From Chaetoderma sp. LZ-2023a (Eukaryota > Mollusca > Caudofoveata > Chaetodermatida > Chaetodermatidae), in the NCBI GenBank assembly GCA_034401795.1, contig CM067370.1, forward strand, positions 54,995,380 to 55,059,379: a DNA stretch of 64,000 nt, written 5' to 3'. The notes below the pieces were generated by a model that was not told the DNA's origin, made no database searches, and saw only the letters and a program-made list of their open reading frames with translations. Both the position numbers and the translations under genes were made by a program. Shown piece after piece: positions 9,911 through 20,192 of the stretch; positions within the stretch are counted from its first letter, which is position 1; the number at the start of each line of letters is the position of its first letter.

Positions 9911-10572
9911 TCAGGTACGATCAGCTCCCTTCTTCCTGCCCTTGGTGGACTTACCTTTGCCCTTCCCCTTGCCCGTCCCGCCTGTCAGGCGATCAGGAGC
10001 AACACTGGGGTGGGCAGGAGCCTCCACAACCTTCCTCGCCTTCTTAGCCGCAGGCGGCTGTGAATGCCCAGCAAAAGTAGAAGAAGCTGGCTTGGCTTTC
10101 GCCTTGCTCTTATGCTTCCTCTGTTTCTTGGAGGAAGGTTGTGCAGTTAACGGTTTAGCCACAGCTCCTAGTGCATGCGCCTGGCACACTAGTTCTAGCT
10201 GGAGGTTAACCACTAACCAATTCTGCACTATGTTAGTAGTGTCCTCTAAGATGGCCCACGCTTCGCCACTATAGATGCTAGGACCGTTCAGGGGCATTCC
10301 AAGCAAATGCTCCCTGACAGCCATAGCCAGATGCATATGGTCAATGACCATCTGCCTCCTGGACTTCGCAACATGCGCTTGCACCCTTGCGCCAAACGCC
10401 TCCCATGACTGATGGACTGGCCACCGCTACTGGACAACCCAGAGGTGGCTGCAGAGAAGCAGTACCCGCCAAGCCGGAGCCTGACGGGACCGCCAGTCCC
10501 TTGGTAGCCAGTCCAGAACACTGTCCAAGGACAGGGTCCATAATGGGCACGGAAAAAGATTGCCCTACAGTC
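9911..10572 (-). pseudogene. Gag-like ORF of B1 with internal deletion
   Basis: The C-terminal half is open from about 10384 to 9911: VAKSRRQMVIDHMH, LLGMPLNGPSIYSGEA, then a Lys/Arg/Gly-rich tail (GKGKGKGKSTKGRKKG). Upstream, 10385-10572 matches the B3 region near 41380-41570, so about 1.07 kb of gag present in B3 is missing at about 10384. The sequence ends at the A2 junction. Nucleic-acid binding is inferred from the basic tail. Confidence 0.75.
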
Positions 10573-10941
10573 TAAACGAAATCACGGATTTCTTTTTTCA
10601 GGAGAGATTTGATACTTACCACCCTGATACTTTATATGATATTTCCTAAATATCGACCTAGCTTCAATAATACTCAGAATTAAAAAGAAACCGCCCCCAC
10701 TGGGCAGGTTACACAACTGACAGTCCAGCGGATGTGCAGCCCAAACTCGCACATGCACGGGGCTGATTCATTCTATTCCAAAATATTGGCTGACTTAATT
10801 GCAACATAAAACGCCGATATACCGAGCCTCTGTGGGGCGGAGAGGCCGGGATCATATCAGGGTGGTAAGTATCAACTCTCTCGTGAAAAAAGAAATCCGT
10901 GATTTCGTTTATTTCACATCAAGAGTATACTTACCACCCTG
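10573..10941. repeat. A2 3' ITR and ICR
   Basis: The 3' ITR starts at 10573. The ICR spans about 10859-10941, with inverted arms GGTGGTAAGTATC and GTATACTTACCACC around TTTCGTTTATTTCACATC. The arm base GGTGG replaces GGAGG of other copies on both sides, so the two arms changed together. Confidence 0.8.
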
Positions 10942-11526
10942 ATACTTTATGATATAACCAGAATTCGTAAGAGAATTCGGCAGGAGGGAGGCGAAGGTCA
11001 GAAGACCGGCTCATCCCTGGAAGAGCAAGCTTTTGCTTTTGGAGCACAAGAAACATCTGAAATTGCGTATGTAAACACAATAAGGAAATGATTTGGACAT
11101 CGGATAACACGACCGATGTTGAGAGTAATGACCGTTTCACATCCACTCCCCACCCCCACCCCCTCTTTTAAAGAGGGAGCGATGACCTCAATGTCCTATA
11201 CTCGTGCTAAAGTACTATAAGACATCGGATGAAAACTTCATTTCGTATACTCTCAGATGGAACCACAAAGAACACAAAACCATCACCATTTTAGTAAGTG
11301 ATATAAAAAACGTGACAAAAAATAACCATCACCAAATATATGACTAACCTATTTTGACGAGATTCCCCTTTGATCACCGCTGGCGATGGTAGGTACAGTA
11401 CGGAAAAGCGGGGATTCCCCCACTAAATTGCACTGTGTGAGTCAACGGCCTTATGTACAATATTAACAAATTTATATACAGATTTAACGTTTATGTAAAA
11501 TCGATAAGGCAAGTGGATTTGACGTG

Positions 11527-12440
11527 TCACGTAGGTAATGATTTGTAAAAACTAGACTCACAGTGCACTCCGTTAAACAGAGCCATGGATGTCACTACGC
11601 CACGGACACGGTGAGCCTTGGCCATGTCAACTTGTTTACCCGTGGCGGCTCTGTGGCAATGCTGGATGCATTCCACAATCCACCTAGAAATGGTAACTTT
11701 AGAAGCTCTCCCATGGGGTTCAATGTACGATAGCCATAAAGCACTAGGGTCCGTCCGCCATTCCTGTGTACGTTGTTTATGACACATTAATGCACGGACT
11801 GGACACAAAGCCTTTGAATTAGGATCAAACCTAGACAAAGCGGGTAAAACTATAGGCTGACCAAGATATTTTAAAGACTGGTTTTTCGCCATAAAGTTAA
11901 CTGTAGGTAGAAGCTCTGCTGACAAAGCATGTCTTTCACTTCTTCGTCTGGCTGAAGCTGCAGCAATCAGAAAAACTGTTTTAAGCATCAACATTTTCAT
12001 GGAAATGGAGCTTAGTGGTTCAAAGGGTTTATCTGCTAATACTTGAAGTACTAACGATAAACTCCAAGACGGGATCACTGGAGGATTCCTTGGTCTTAGA
12101 TTACCCATGCCTTTGATTAAAGTATTTAGATTACATACTTCATCACTTCCCCTAATAGCCAAGCAAGGGATAACTGACATTAAAGCTGACTTGTAGCCAG
12201 CAATAGAGTTAGGCTTGAGGCTATAGGCATCAAAAAGGTGACAGAGGAAATCGGCTACTACCTGAATAGATGTTTCCATTGGATTAATACATCTTTTTGA
12301 GCACCATTCAGCAAATCTGTTGATTTTATAATTATATGCTCTGGAGGTTGACCCCCTTCTCGCTTTTGCCATAAACATGGCTGCTTGCTCAGAAAAACCG
12401 TCCTTAACTGCTGATTCCTTGGCAACATCCACGCAGTCAA
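11527..12440 (-). pseudogene. Tyrosine recombinase of A2
   Basis: An open frame carries the N-terminus (ESAVKDGFSEQAAMF, RAYNYKINRFAEWCSKR), GYKSALMSVIPCLA, the ARRRSE box and AHRVRG (HxxR). After FNGV about 33 bp is missing compared with A3, removing the PVDDIMSVAQW segment with the conserved Trp. A one-base change then shifts the frame just before the tyrosine, so the protein ends SSFYKSLPT. It should lack activity. Confidence 0.85.
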
Positions 12441-13616
12441 TTGGAACATTGACGGGTTGTTGTGCAAGGCCTTGCCCTGGAAGATTATGTTGTCCAACCG
12501 AGGCAGAGGAACAGGATTGCAGACCAGAAGGTCCAGCAGATCCATATACCATGATCGGCTTGGCCAATTTGGGCCGATCAGAAGCACTTGGCATTCCTGC
12601 TGCCTGATTTTCTGGAGAACTTTTGGAATCAGGATTGCTGGCGGGAATGCGTATGCATACATTCCCTCCCAACTGATAGCTAACGCATCTATTGCGATAG
12701 CGCTCGGATCGGGAATCGGAGAGGCATACGTCATCATCTTCGCATTCTTGTTCATTGCGAATAATCTATGTTGGGCTTGCCCAAGTGGTTGAACAGGCAA
12801 TCCACCACACATTGATTTAGTTGCCATTCCGTGGGAAGAATGCTCATTCTTCGGCTCATTGAGTCTGCTAATAGATTTAACCTTCTAAACTGCTTTCAGG
12901 GAAATTACATGATCTAGGCACCAGCAAAGCAGTTTCCACATCATCATACGGAGACTGGGCGACTTCGTTCCGCTCTGCTGGTTTATGTAAGTTACTACTG
13001 TTGTATTGTCTGATCGAACCAGAACACTCTTGCCCTTGAGCTTCACTAGGAAGTGTTCCATGGCTAAGACTACTGCTCGCATTTCCAGCAGACTGATATA
13101 TTCTCTTGACTGATCCAGATTCCAAAGCCCTGATACTTTGTTTTCCTCCAGGCAAGCTCCCCATCCCTCCATTGATGCATCTGTGTACATTGTTAACTGC
13201 GGGTGGGGTGGTGACAACGTCACCCCCGCCAGGAGATTTTCTCTCTTCATCCACCATTGAAGGTGGTGAATAAGAGGTTCCAACACTGACACCCTTGAGT
13301 CCAGGAAACCCGTACTCTGGGTCCACTGTGTCATGAGAAATAACTGGACCGGCCGCCGGCATAAGGCTGCCTGAGGAAAGACTGGTTCCAAAGAAACCAT
13401 CAACCCCAACATTCTCAAGTAGACCTGTGCCAGGACATGACGACTGTTGCACACTGACTGTATGACTGAGATGAGTATTTCTACTCTCTCTTGAGATGGA
13501 TAAACATATCCTATCTCTAGATCGAAGAACATGCCCAGGTAAACAAACTTCTGGGATGGAGTCAGCTCTGACTTTTGAAATTTTATTATCCAGCCTAGAT
13601 CTGTAAGAGTTTTCAA
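12258..13616 (-). pseudogene. RT C-terminus, RNase H and post-RNase H domain of A2
   Basis: The frame from 13616 carries SELTPSQKFVYLGMFF, YTDASMEGWGACL, RSDNTTVVTYINQQ and ends at LKAV (12885), where about 10 bp of the HIPGRLN codons are missing. The following LNLLADSMSRR is in another frame. A third frame, 12827-12258, holds the post-RNase H domain (SPIPDPSAIAIDALAISW, YAFPPAILIPKVL, IGPNWPSRSW) and overlaps the YR start. Confidence 0.8.
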
Positions 13617-13618
13617 AA

Positions 13619-15504
13619 CTATCCAGATTTGCTGATAGACTTTTTTGAGTGTGTGCCCATAACATCCAGTCCTCTATGTACGTGTGGATTGCTATGTGTC
13701 TCCTGCGGAGGTATGATGTCATAGCTTGGACCACTCGAGTGAAGACCCGAGGAGCCGTCATTATACCAAATGGGAGAACCCTGAATTCCCATTGGCGGCC
13801 CTGAAATGCAAATCTCAGGAACCAACGAAAGCTCTTCGCAATGGGAATGTGAAAATAGGCGTCTTTTAGATCTATTGATGCTGTCCACATTCCCTTCCTC
13901 AATCCTGCTAACACCGTTCTCAGAGTTTCCATTTTGAAACTTGGTGTGAGGATAAACCTGTTGAGAGGTTTGAGGTTGAGAATTGGTCTCCACCCTCCAG
14001 TGCTTTTTGTCACTAGGAACACGGTTGAATAATAACCCGGACATTTTTGTGCCGGTTGAATAGCGTGTTTTAGTATGAGGGATTGAATTTCTTCCTCTAT
14101 ACACAACCGTTGATCTGGATCTCTTGGATTTTGAGTCCAGATCGGAACCAGAGACAGGCGCGATGGCTGATTTGAAACCCAGTCGGGGTGGTAACCGACT
14201 GAAAGCCATCGCAAGACTGAGCGGTCCTGAGTAACCCGCTCCCACTCTTGCATGTGGAAGGCCAGACGGCCTCCCACGGGAGCACCTAAGGACTGAGGTG
14301 GACCCGAGAAGGGCAAGAGAAGCCCTGTCTCTGGTGGCTGTCCTAGCAGCACTGGTGTGGTCTTTTTGAGAGGCGACCCATCAGGTTCGCCTCCCATGAC
14401 CAGAACCCCGCGCTCCTCTACCAGCGCCATGCGCACCTCAGTACGCAGGCTGTCTGGAGGGTTGCGCTGGAGGAGCCTGCACTCCCCCCTAGCTGGCTTA
14501 TGCTGTCGTTGCCATGGCCGGCACTGCGTAGGTGGTTGGCCTCTGACAAGGCCACCACCACCTCTAGCCTGCTGATGGTGGAAGGCAGGGGGCGCTGCTC
14601 GAACACGCTCCCTGCGGAGCACTTCAAACTGCTCTCGCAGCGCCCTCTGGTTGTTCACCAGGTTTACGGTTTGTTGGAGGTGCAGACATCCTTCACCTCC
14701 AAACACCCCTGGACCTGCCATTGGTGTCCGAAGAAGCCGATTGTACAGGTCCTGCGAGGGGCACAAATTGTCAAGGGCAAATGTGTGCCTCGCCCGTAAA
14801 CTCCTGGTTACAGATCTCGTCATGCAGTCCAGAGCCAGTTTAATGCCATCCTGGATGGCTCTCTGGACTGCAAGAGGAGTAGTTTGGCGGGCCACGGATG
14901 CTGCTACTACCCCTTGTAGCAGCTGGGAAACGTTCGAGAGAGCCGAGCTGGCTCCTCTCGTACTTTCCTCCGTGTCCTGCAGTGCGGAATTAGCGTTGCG
15001 CAGGGCGCTAGCGCACAAGGGTCCCATGTCAGACTGGGACCCAGGCTGCGTGTCTTCGGCCAAAGCTCCACGGTCATCTGTGCAAGGCTTTGGAACGATG
15101 CCATACCTCTGATATAGATCAGAACTTATACGGCAGCGCCGTGCCACATCGCGAGGGGCCTTTGCAAGGCGTCCTTTCAGCAGAATGGACGTCTCTGCCG
15201 CAGCGAACATATCAACGATATGCCCCGCATACGGCAGAGATAGCATGGTGCTCGTCACCGGTTTTCCTCCCAACCACGGGCGCTGGTCCCGCTGGGAAGC
15301 TGGTGGATCCACCTGGAGTTCTGGCTTGATGTTCACCAGCCATTGGCAAACATCATGCCAGTCTTCCTCGGTGGCCACCTGTGAATGTTCGACGAGCCTA
15401 GGGCCTTCGTCGTCCTCAACCACATTCACTGGTGGGGTAATGGCCGGAGCTGAAGATACTCCTGGAAAGCCAGGGAAGCCATACGGACCCGCAAGGGATG
15501 GCAT
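13619..15504 (-). pseudogene. Gag and RT of A2 fused in one frame
   Basis: The frame open from 15504 runs through the gag core (LALDCMTRSVTRS, LDNLCPSQDLYNRLL, VNNQRALREQFEVL), a basic Gln/Arg/Gly region and on into RT (SIDLKDAYFHIPI, LPFGIMTAPRVFTRVV). In A3 gag and RT lie in different frames, so an indel has fused them. The catalytic box reads TYIEDWMLW: the first Asp of YIDD has become Glu. The frame shifts again at about 13640 after SLSANLDS. Confidence 0.8.
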
Positions 15505-16125
15505 GGCTTGCGCCGTGGCTATTCCAGGAGCCGGATCTATGGCATCATGGGAGACTAAAAAGATGACGTCACAGTCCGGGCCTTCCTCACGGTAACTCTC
15601 GGCAAGCCGGGGGATACAGTATGGATGGTCATCGGCTCCTAGCCAGCCTCACGGGGGCCCATGGGAACCCATTTCCATGGCTATCAACTCATCGGTAGGC
15701 CATAACAGTGTCCTCTTCTTCCTGCCCAGAAAGATTAGACGCCAAGCTTGAAAATGGATCAAGCTCGGCCTGGACAGGAGGGATATCGCGTGAGGCGCTG
15801 ATACCCTTAGCCTTAGACTGCTCTAGAGCACTCGATAAGCGAGCGCCCGAGGCCATGGCTTTCGCTCCTGGGTCCACGGGCGAGGCAAGCCTCAGCGCCA
15901 GACCAACGGGAGCCGTCTCTGGGTCTATAACGTCTGCCACCTGGTCTTTTACCTACTGATTTAAAAAATCAGTTAACACCTCCACCGGCCACGACTCACA
16001 CACATGGCAATTTAGAAGAGGCCCGCAAGTACTGCACCTAGTGCATGCAGTCATGAGGGAAAAAGCGGGCCTTCACAAAATGGTGGCAGGAAGGGCATTC
16101 GTTCTCAATAACCCTCGGAAAAGAC
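15505..16125 (-). pseudogene. Gag N-terminus of A2, Cys-rich domain frameshifted
   Basis: Minus-strand ENECPSCHHFVKARFFPHDCMH near 16100 continues one base out of frame as CSTCGPLLNCHVCESW, matching CASCGRFLHDKFWPHLC and CSPCGPLVNCDICKHWG of A3. This is a zinc-ribbon-like Cys/His cluster. A further open stretch at 15940-15689 (DVIDPETAPVGLALRL...) is gag linker. The sequence just upstream (TCTTTTCCGAG) looks like a splice acceptor. Confidence 0.7.
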
Positions 16126-16757
16126 ACAAACGGAAACAATTAGTTTTTAGTTATGACGAACCAAAAAAACAATTGCATAAGGCTAATAAGATCCATAAGG
16201 AAAACTTCTGACCATCAAATGAAAGATAAGCCAGGCCCATAGAAAAATCTATAGGCCTGACAAAAAGTAAACAAATCCTAAAACCTTGCTATACTTCTTT
16301 AAGAAAACAAGGGAGACATAACAATTTGAACTTGAATACTTGAGGCAAACTTTTTTAGACTTCACAGCTCAAAACAAAGATTCATTAGTAATTGAACTTT
16401 ATGAACACAATGAACCTATGCAAACCATCAAGAGAGATAAATAACTCAACACTCAGTCAAAAAACATAAAATATATAGAAATAAAATGACTGAAATTTTT
16501 TCTCTCTCCTAAACAACCTCATAAGATGACTTCTGAGGATGAGTGAAGTCTGATAAACAACACAGGAATACCTGATCCTGAGTCCAAAACCCTGTGGTGG
16601 TGGGAGAATGCGGAGAAATTACTTCTTATGGTAAAAACTCCCTCAGCAAACTCATAATAAAATAGAAGGACCCAGAAACCAAGTATAAATATTGTTTATA
16701 AAAGGATACCCTTCAAATATCAGCTCGTGTCTGAAAAAATAAAGCACAACATGCATT
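16126..16757. other. No gene seen; possible A2 leader
   Basis: AT-rich sequence with no coding potential. It may be the A2 5' UTR, but it shows no clear match to the A3 leader (25575-26441) and no ITR. Confidence 0.3.
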
Positions 16758-17028
16758 AGCTAATATATAGGCCTCCCCCATAAAAGAGCTAACAGAGAAG
16801 CAGAACAGACCACAGAGCACTTACTTCAATGTTGCAGTACATATCAGCTGCTGAGAGAAGAGATCTGGCCTTTGTCAACCTCTTTTCTTGAAAAGCTGTA
16901 TGGGCCTGTGGAAGAACTGCAGAAAACCACAGATTTCATCTTGAGAACAGCTCTCCAAGTGTGATACCAGCGATCGAAAAGAAGAAGAAGAAGAAGCTAA
17001 TATATAGGCCTCCTCCATAAAAGAGCTA
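16758..17028 (+). mobile_element. SINE-like insertion between 34-bp direct repeats
   Basis: The 34-bp sequence beginning AGCTAATATATAGGCCTCC at 16758-16791 recurs at 16995-17028 with one mismatch. The 203 bp between ends in a GAAGAAGAAGAAG tail, as expected for a short retroposon with target-site duplications. No tRNA, 5S or 7SL head was recognised. A local tandem duplication is the alternative. Confidence 0.4.
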
Positions 17029-17071
17029 GCCTAATAAAGACATATCCACGAGATAGCGCAAATCCCGGAAA

Positions 17072-17125
17072 AGTCACAGGCCGGCAAAACAGGTCAACCG
17101 GTAAAATGTTTGACCAGGCCGCCAA
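17072..17125 (+). repeat. Direct repeat, left copy (pseudo-LTR-like)
   Basis: About 54 bp starting GTCACAGGCCGGCAAAACAG recurs at 17799-17852 with about three differences. The pair brackets the hammerhead-like motif and the CCGGTAAAA array, which resembles the partial terminal repeats of Penelope-like elements. Confidence 0.6.
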
Positions 17126-17388
17126 AGTGCTTCTTTATTTTATTTTTTATTTTTTTTTTCAAAATAAATTTTGAAACAAAAATTTACATAATTTCAATAT
17201 CTAACCAGTTTTGATTTTGACTTTGTGTAACTGTGATACATAACTTACCATTTAATACACCAAACCATCCAGACTGGGCAAGGACATCCTACACACACCT
17301 TGTCTATCAGTCCTAACACCCACACCATAGTTGACATATCAGAACAAAGTGGAACCCAAAATGCCCACTCCCAGTTGACAAAACTTCG

Positions 17389-17425
17389 CCTCTGATGAGT
17401 TCCGCTCAAGGAACGAAACGCCATG
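17389..17425 (+). other. Hammerhead-like core motif, copy 2
   Basis: CTGATGA is followed by a perfect stem GTTCC/GGAAC with loop GCTCAA, then GAAAC. The flanks (CCTCTGATGAG; CGAAAC.CCATGAAGTCTGAATCAAA) are related to copy 1 at 3961. Stem II is stronger than in copy 1. As there, I could not build a full stem I with a cleavage site, so catalysis is unproven. Confidence 0.4.
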
Positions 17426-17562
17426 AAGTCTGAATCAAAAACAGTGATGACCACTCGTGATCATTACCCATACAACCAGGCAAAAAAATCTCCACTAAAG
17501 GAGCAATACCTCTACGATCTTGACTTTCAGAAAACCCTTGGAAATCTTTTACCAAAATGACC

Positions 17563-17860
17563 TACAACCGGTAAAAAATCATTAACCAGCAAAAGGTTTT
17601 TTCAACCGCCAAAATGGACACAACCGGTAAAAAACTCACAACCGGTAAAAATGACCACAACCGCCAAAAAGGTTGCTCAACTGTCAAAAATGGCAGAACC
17701 GGCAAAAAGCTTACAACAAGTAAAAATTATCACAAACCGCCAAAAAACGGTCACCAACCGCCAAAACTGGCAAAAAAGTCGCAACCGCCAAAAAATGGTC
17801 ACAGGCCGCCAAAACAGGTCAACCGGTAAAATGTTTGACCAGGCTGTCAAAACCCCAAAA
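17563..17860 (+). repeat. Array of CCGGTAAAA and CCGCCAAAA motifs
   Basis: About 14 units of the form AACCGGTAAAAA or AACCGCCAAAAA occur every 15-20 bp, with short variable spacers. Two near-units recur at 18240-18305. As in the GGGTAC array at 4109, the array lies between a hammerhead-like motif and a TATA box. Open frames through it are by-products of the repeat. Confidence 0.75.
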
Positions 17861-17910
17861 ATTTCCAAATGGGGGAACCGCCAATCTGGTTCTTTTCTGC
17901 CCATATATAG
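17853..17910 (+). promoter_or_regulatory. TATA box after CCGGTAAAA array
   Basis: CATATATAG at 17902-17910 lies about 50 bp after the last array unit. Position and order mirror the first module. Confidence 0.45.
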
Positions 17911-18689
17911 TCAAGATTGACTCAATCCACAGGCTTGCCCATGAAGGGTACAAAAGGGAAGAAAATTCCAGTCCAGATGATTCAGACTTTTGGTCTCACA
18001 TCGAGACTAAGCGTCAGGCTTAACAACCTTCGACGAGTAGCTCATATAACTGACTACGTTGTTATCATCTATCATTTCACAATTGATTCAGCCAGCAAAT
18101 TGTTGCCACAGGAAACAGAGATAATCACAATACCTCTGCTGTCCACACTGAGTCTAAACTCAGTAGGTTCGGACACACAAGCCGCCAGGTCTACACAGAC
18201 CTGAATGCCACCAAAAACAACCAGTAACAATTACAACCACTGAAGTTGACCACAACCCCCCAAAAAGTTGCCCAACCACCAAAAATGGCAGAACCGGCAA
18301 TAACCATCAATAAGTATGTAAGGGAAAATACGCCCCTCTAAATTCAGAATCCAATGACATCTCAGATTGATATCAAACCGCCATAGGTATTCTCATCAGA
18401 CCTGGACGATGAAAACTCCACCTCATGGAGAACACAGAAAGAATGTCTTTGGATACACCAGCTCCACCCAATGGAGCCTATAGGCACAAACCGAGCAGGA
18501 TAAGGGACACCCTTTTCCTGGACCAACACGCCCACCACGGGCGGACACGCCCAGTATGTTGTCATTATTCAAGAAAACAAACTTGCATAGGGATAAATGA
18601 TAATCCTTATAATGCACTAGAGGTAAATTGACAAGGGCTCTTGGTTAAATGCTAGAGAATTAATATGATGATGATGATGATATAGGCAT
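17911..18689. other. Downstream of module 2, no recognised gene
   Basis: An open frame at 17917-18204 has no recognisable domain and its lower half looks random. Two further array-like units lie at 18240-18305. A GATGATGATGATGAT run lies at 18667-18681. The rest shows nothing identifiable. Confidence 0.35.
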
Positions 18690-19208
18690 AGTAATTAAGT
18701 TCCCACGAAACGAGAACGATCTTTCACGAAAACCGGTAACAATATGAACATAGTTATAAAATATAATATAACCACGAAGACACTTCTTAAACGTAACTTA
18801 GGGAGGATTGACTTCATATTAGGCATATTCCTTGGTAATATAGAAGACAATAGTGTAACTGACACAGCGCAAAGTGCAAAAAACTCTTGAAGAATATTTA
18901 AGCATTTGTTCTGCAAGCAGAATAATTGAAAAGTGAATCTGTTTCCTATTTGGGCTCCAGTGCGCATGCGCAAGCACGCTTAGTGACCAGCGTCAGTATG
19001 GGGTGAGTATAGACTGGTGCCAGTCTATAGCTGTCAGTATGCTGGAGATGGACTTAACCAGTAGCCTGGTTGAGGGTCCATATTAATAGGAATCGGCATG
19101 GGGAGATGTGTATGCAAGCATAAAAATCTTATTCTGATAGCTAAATGCAGATAATTGATTTAGCAAGTAGTGATTGAACGGTAATGGATGTTTTTGTGGT
19201 GTAATAAC
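18690..19208 (-). mobile_element. Family C element C2, 5' end remnant
   Basis: The reverse complement matches the 5' end of C1 (38616-39110): outer end with CACCACAAAAACATCC, CAATCACTACTTGCTAAATC, the AGACTGG..CCAGTCT segment, AGGAAACAGATTCAC and a distal GTTACCGGTTTTCGT. The outer end is at about 19208 (GTAATAAC). Everything internal to about 18690 is missing. Confidence 0.75.
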
Positions 19209-19402
19209 AACTAAGAGTATTTCAATATGCAAAAAGCACGCATTGCTCTTGTTGCTATGCAAACAAGAATGAGTCTCACTGGAAGACGGGTACCCGTTCC
19301 AGGAGCTGGTAAAGCTTTCTAAATCTAGATTCCTAGAGCAGCTAGCCAACTAGCTTGTATTATCAAAGAGTAATATAATGGTAAGTATTGATCGAAGGAG
19401 AA
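19209..19402 (-). mobile_element. 5' end of B1
   Basis: The reverse complement matches the B3 5' ITR (39951-40140): TTCTCCTTCGATCAATACTTACC at the outer end, then CTAGGAATCTAGATTTAGAAAG, a GGGTACCCG core and ATTCTTGTTTGCATAGC. Orientation fits B1 at 6202-10572. C2 abuts its inner side. Confidence 0.7.
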
Positions 19403-19500
19403 CAAGGCATCAAGAGTTTGTCTGCACTTTTGAAATACCTTAATTTAAACAATTCTCATAATCAGTCAGAAAAGTACCCTAACAATATAAAACTTATTCC

Positions 19501-19573
19501 ATTGAATATTTTGAAATTAATTTGACTGGAAGTCATTGCTGCCTTCCAGTCAAATCAATTTCAAAATATTCAA
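19501..19573. repeat. MITE-like hairpin with 31-bp arms
   Basis: ATTGAATATTTTGAAATTAA..TGACTGGAAG pairs with CTTCCAGTCA..TTTCAAAATATTCAA across a 10-bp loop. Single arms recur at 56760, 57415 and 59740, so it belongs to a dispersed family. A3 is inserted about 23 bp further on, within a longer copy of the same repeat. Confidence 0.75.
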
Positions 19574-19595
19574 GTTTTCCTATATGGTTGCCTTG

Positions 19596-19830
19596 AAATA
19601 AACGAAATCTAGGATTTCTTTTTTCACGAGAGAGTTGATACTTACCTCCCTAATACTTTTGATATTGCTAAATATTGGCTTTCACTCAATAAACACTCAG
19701 ATTTAAAACAGTTAGGTGCCCCTACTGGGCAGGGAGTCAGAGCGTAGTCTGGCGGATGCCAGCCCCACCACCGCGCATGCGCAGACTAGCACTTCCTCTG
19801 ACTAGATTATTGGCTGACACACATGCAACT
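19596..19830. repeat. A3 3' ITR
   Basis: Outer sequence AAATAAACGAAATCTAGG, then TGATACTTACCTCCC and a long stretch through GCGCATGCGCAGACTAGC. From about 19665 to 19790 it is the reverse complement of 26480-26640 with about one difference. Confidence 0.9.
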
Positions 19831-19884
19831 ATTAAGAGCCTGAAGACCGAGCCTCTGTGGGGTGGAGAGGCCGGGTCCGTATCT

Positions 19885-19967
19885 AGGGAGGTAAGTATCA
19901 ACTCTCTCGTGAAAAAAGAAATCCTAGATTTCGTTTATTTCACTTCAAGAGTATACTTACCTCCCTA
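19885..19967. repeat. A3 internal complementary region
   Basis: AGGGAGGTAAGTATCAACTC complements the outer 3' ITR and GAGTATACTTACCTCCCT complements the outer 5' ITR; the centre TTTCGTTTATTTCAC reads as the joined ends. The arms carry GGTAAGTAT in inverted orientation about 60 bp apart. Confidence 0.9.
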
Positions 19968-20164
19968 ATACTTTTGATATTGCCAGAATTCGAAAGTGAA
20001 TTTGGCGGGAGGGAGGCGAGGTCAAAAGACCAGCTCATCCCTATACGCTTTTCTGCGTTTAAGGCACTTAAACTTCTGAAACTGTAAGAAAAAACAGTCA
20101 GGATTTGACTAACCATCGGATAACACTACCGATGTATGAGAGATGACCGAATGTCATATGCGCT

Positions 20165-20192
20165 CCCCCCCCCCCTCCTTCCTGGGAGGAAG
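20165..20192. repeat. C-run and stem in A3 3' UTR
   Basis: A run of C is followed by TCCTTCCTGGGAGGAAGA, which can fold on itself. The same arrangement occurs at 517-540 (A1) and 27399-27421 (A4), with a looser C-run at 11147-11164 (A2). On the transcript it is a stem followed by a G-run. Confidence 0.6.

Larger units (their letters stand above)
6202..10572 (-). mobile_element. DIRS-like element B1, 3' and central part
   Basis: A family B element on the minus strand: 3' ITR and ICR (6202-6487), 3' UTR with a C-run, YR, post-RNase H, RNase H, RT and a deleted gag. It stops at 10572, inside gag, exactly where the 3' end of A2 begins. A matching B 5' end in the same orientation lies at 19209-19402, so B1 was probably split by A2 and later insertions, with the intervening 5' gag region lost. 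All ORFs carry stops or frameshifts. Confidence 0.85.
10573..16130 (-). mobile_element. DIRS-like element A2, 5' truncated
   Basis: A family A element on the minus strand with 3' ITR, ICR, 3' UTR, YR, post-RNase H, RNase H, RT and gag in the expected order. The outer 3' end TAAACGAAATCACGG abuts B1 gag at 10572. No 5' ITR was found upstream of gag; sequence from about 16130 does not match the A3 leader by eye. Frames are broken at several points and the RT active site is altered. Confidence 0.85.

Noticed and set aside
14357..15595. Plus-strand ORFs over A2 gag
   Set aside because: They are antisense to a recognised gag coding region and arise from its GC-rich codon bias.
17614..17920. Lys/Asn-rich ORFs in module 2
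   Set aside because: They are translations of the CCGGTAAAA/CCGCCAAAA array.
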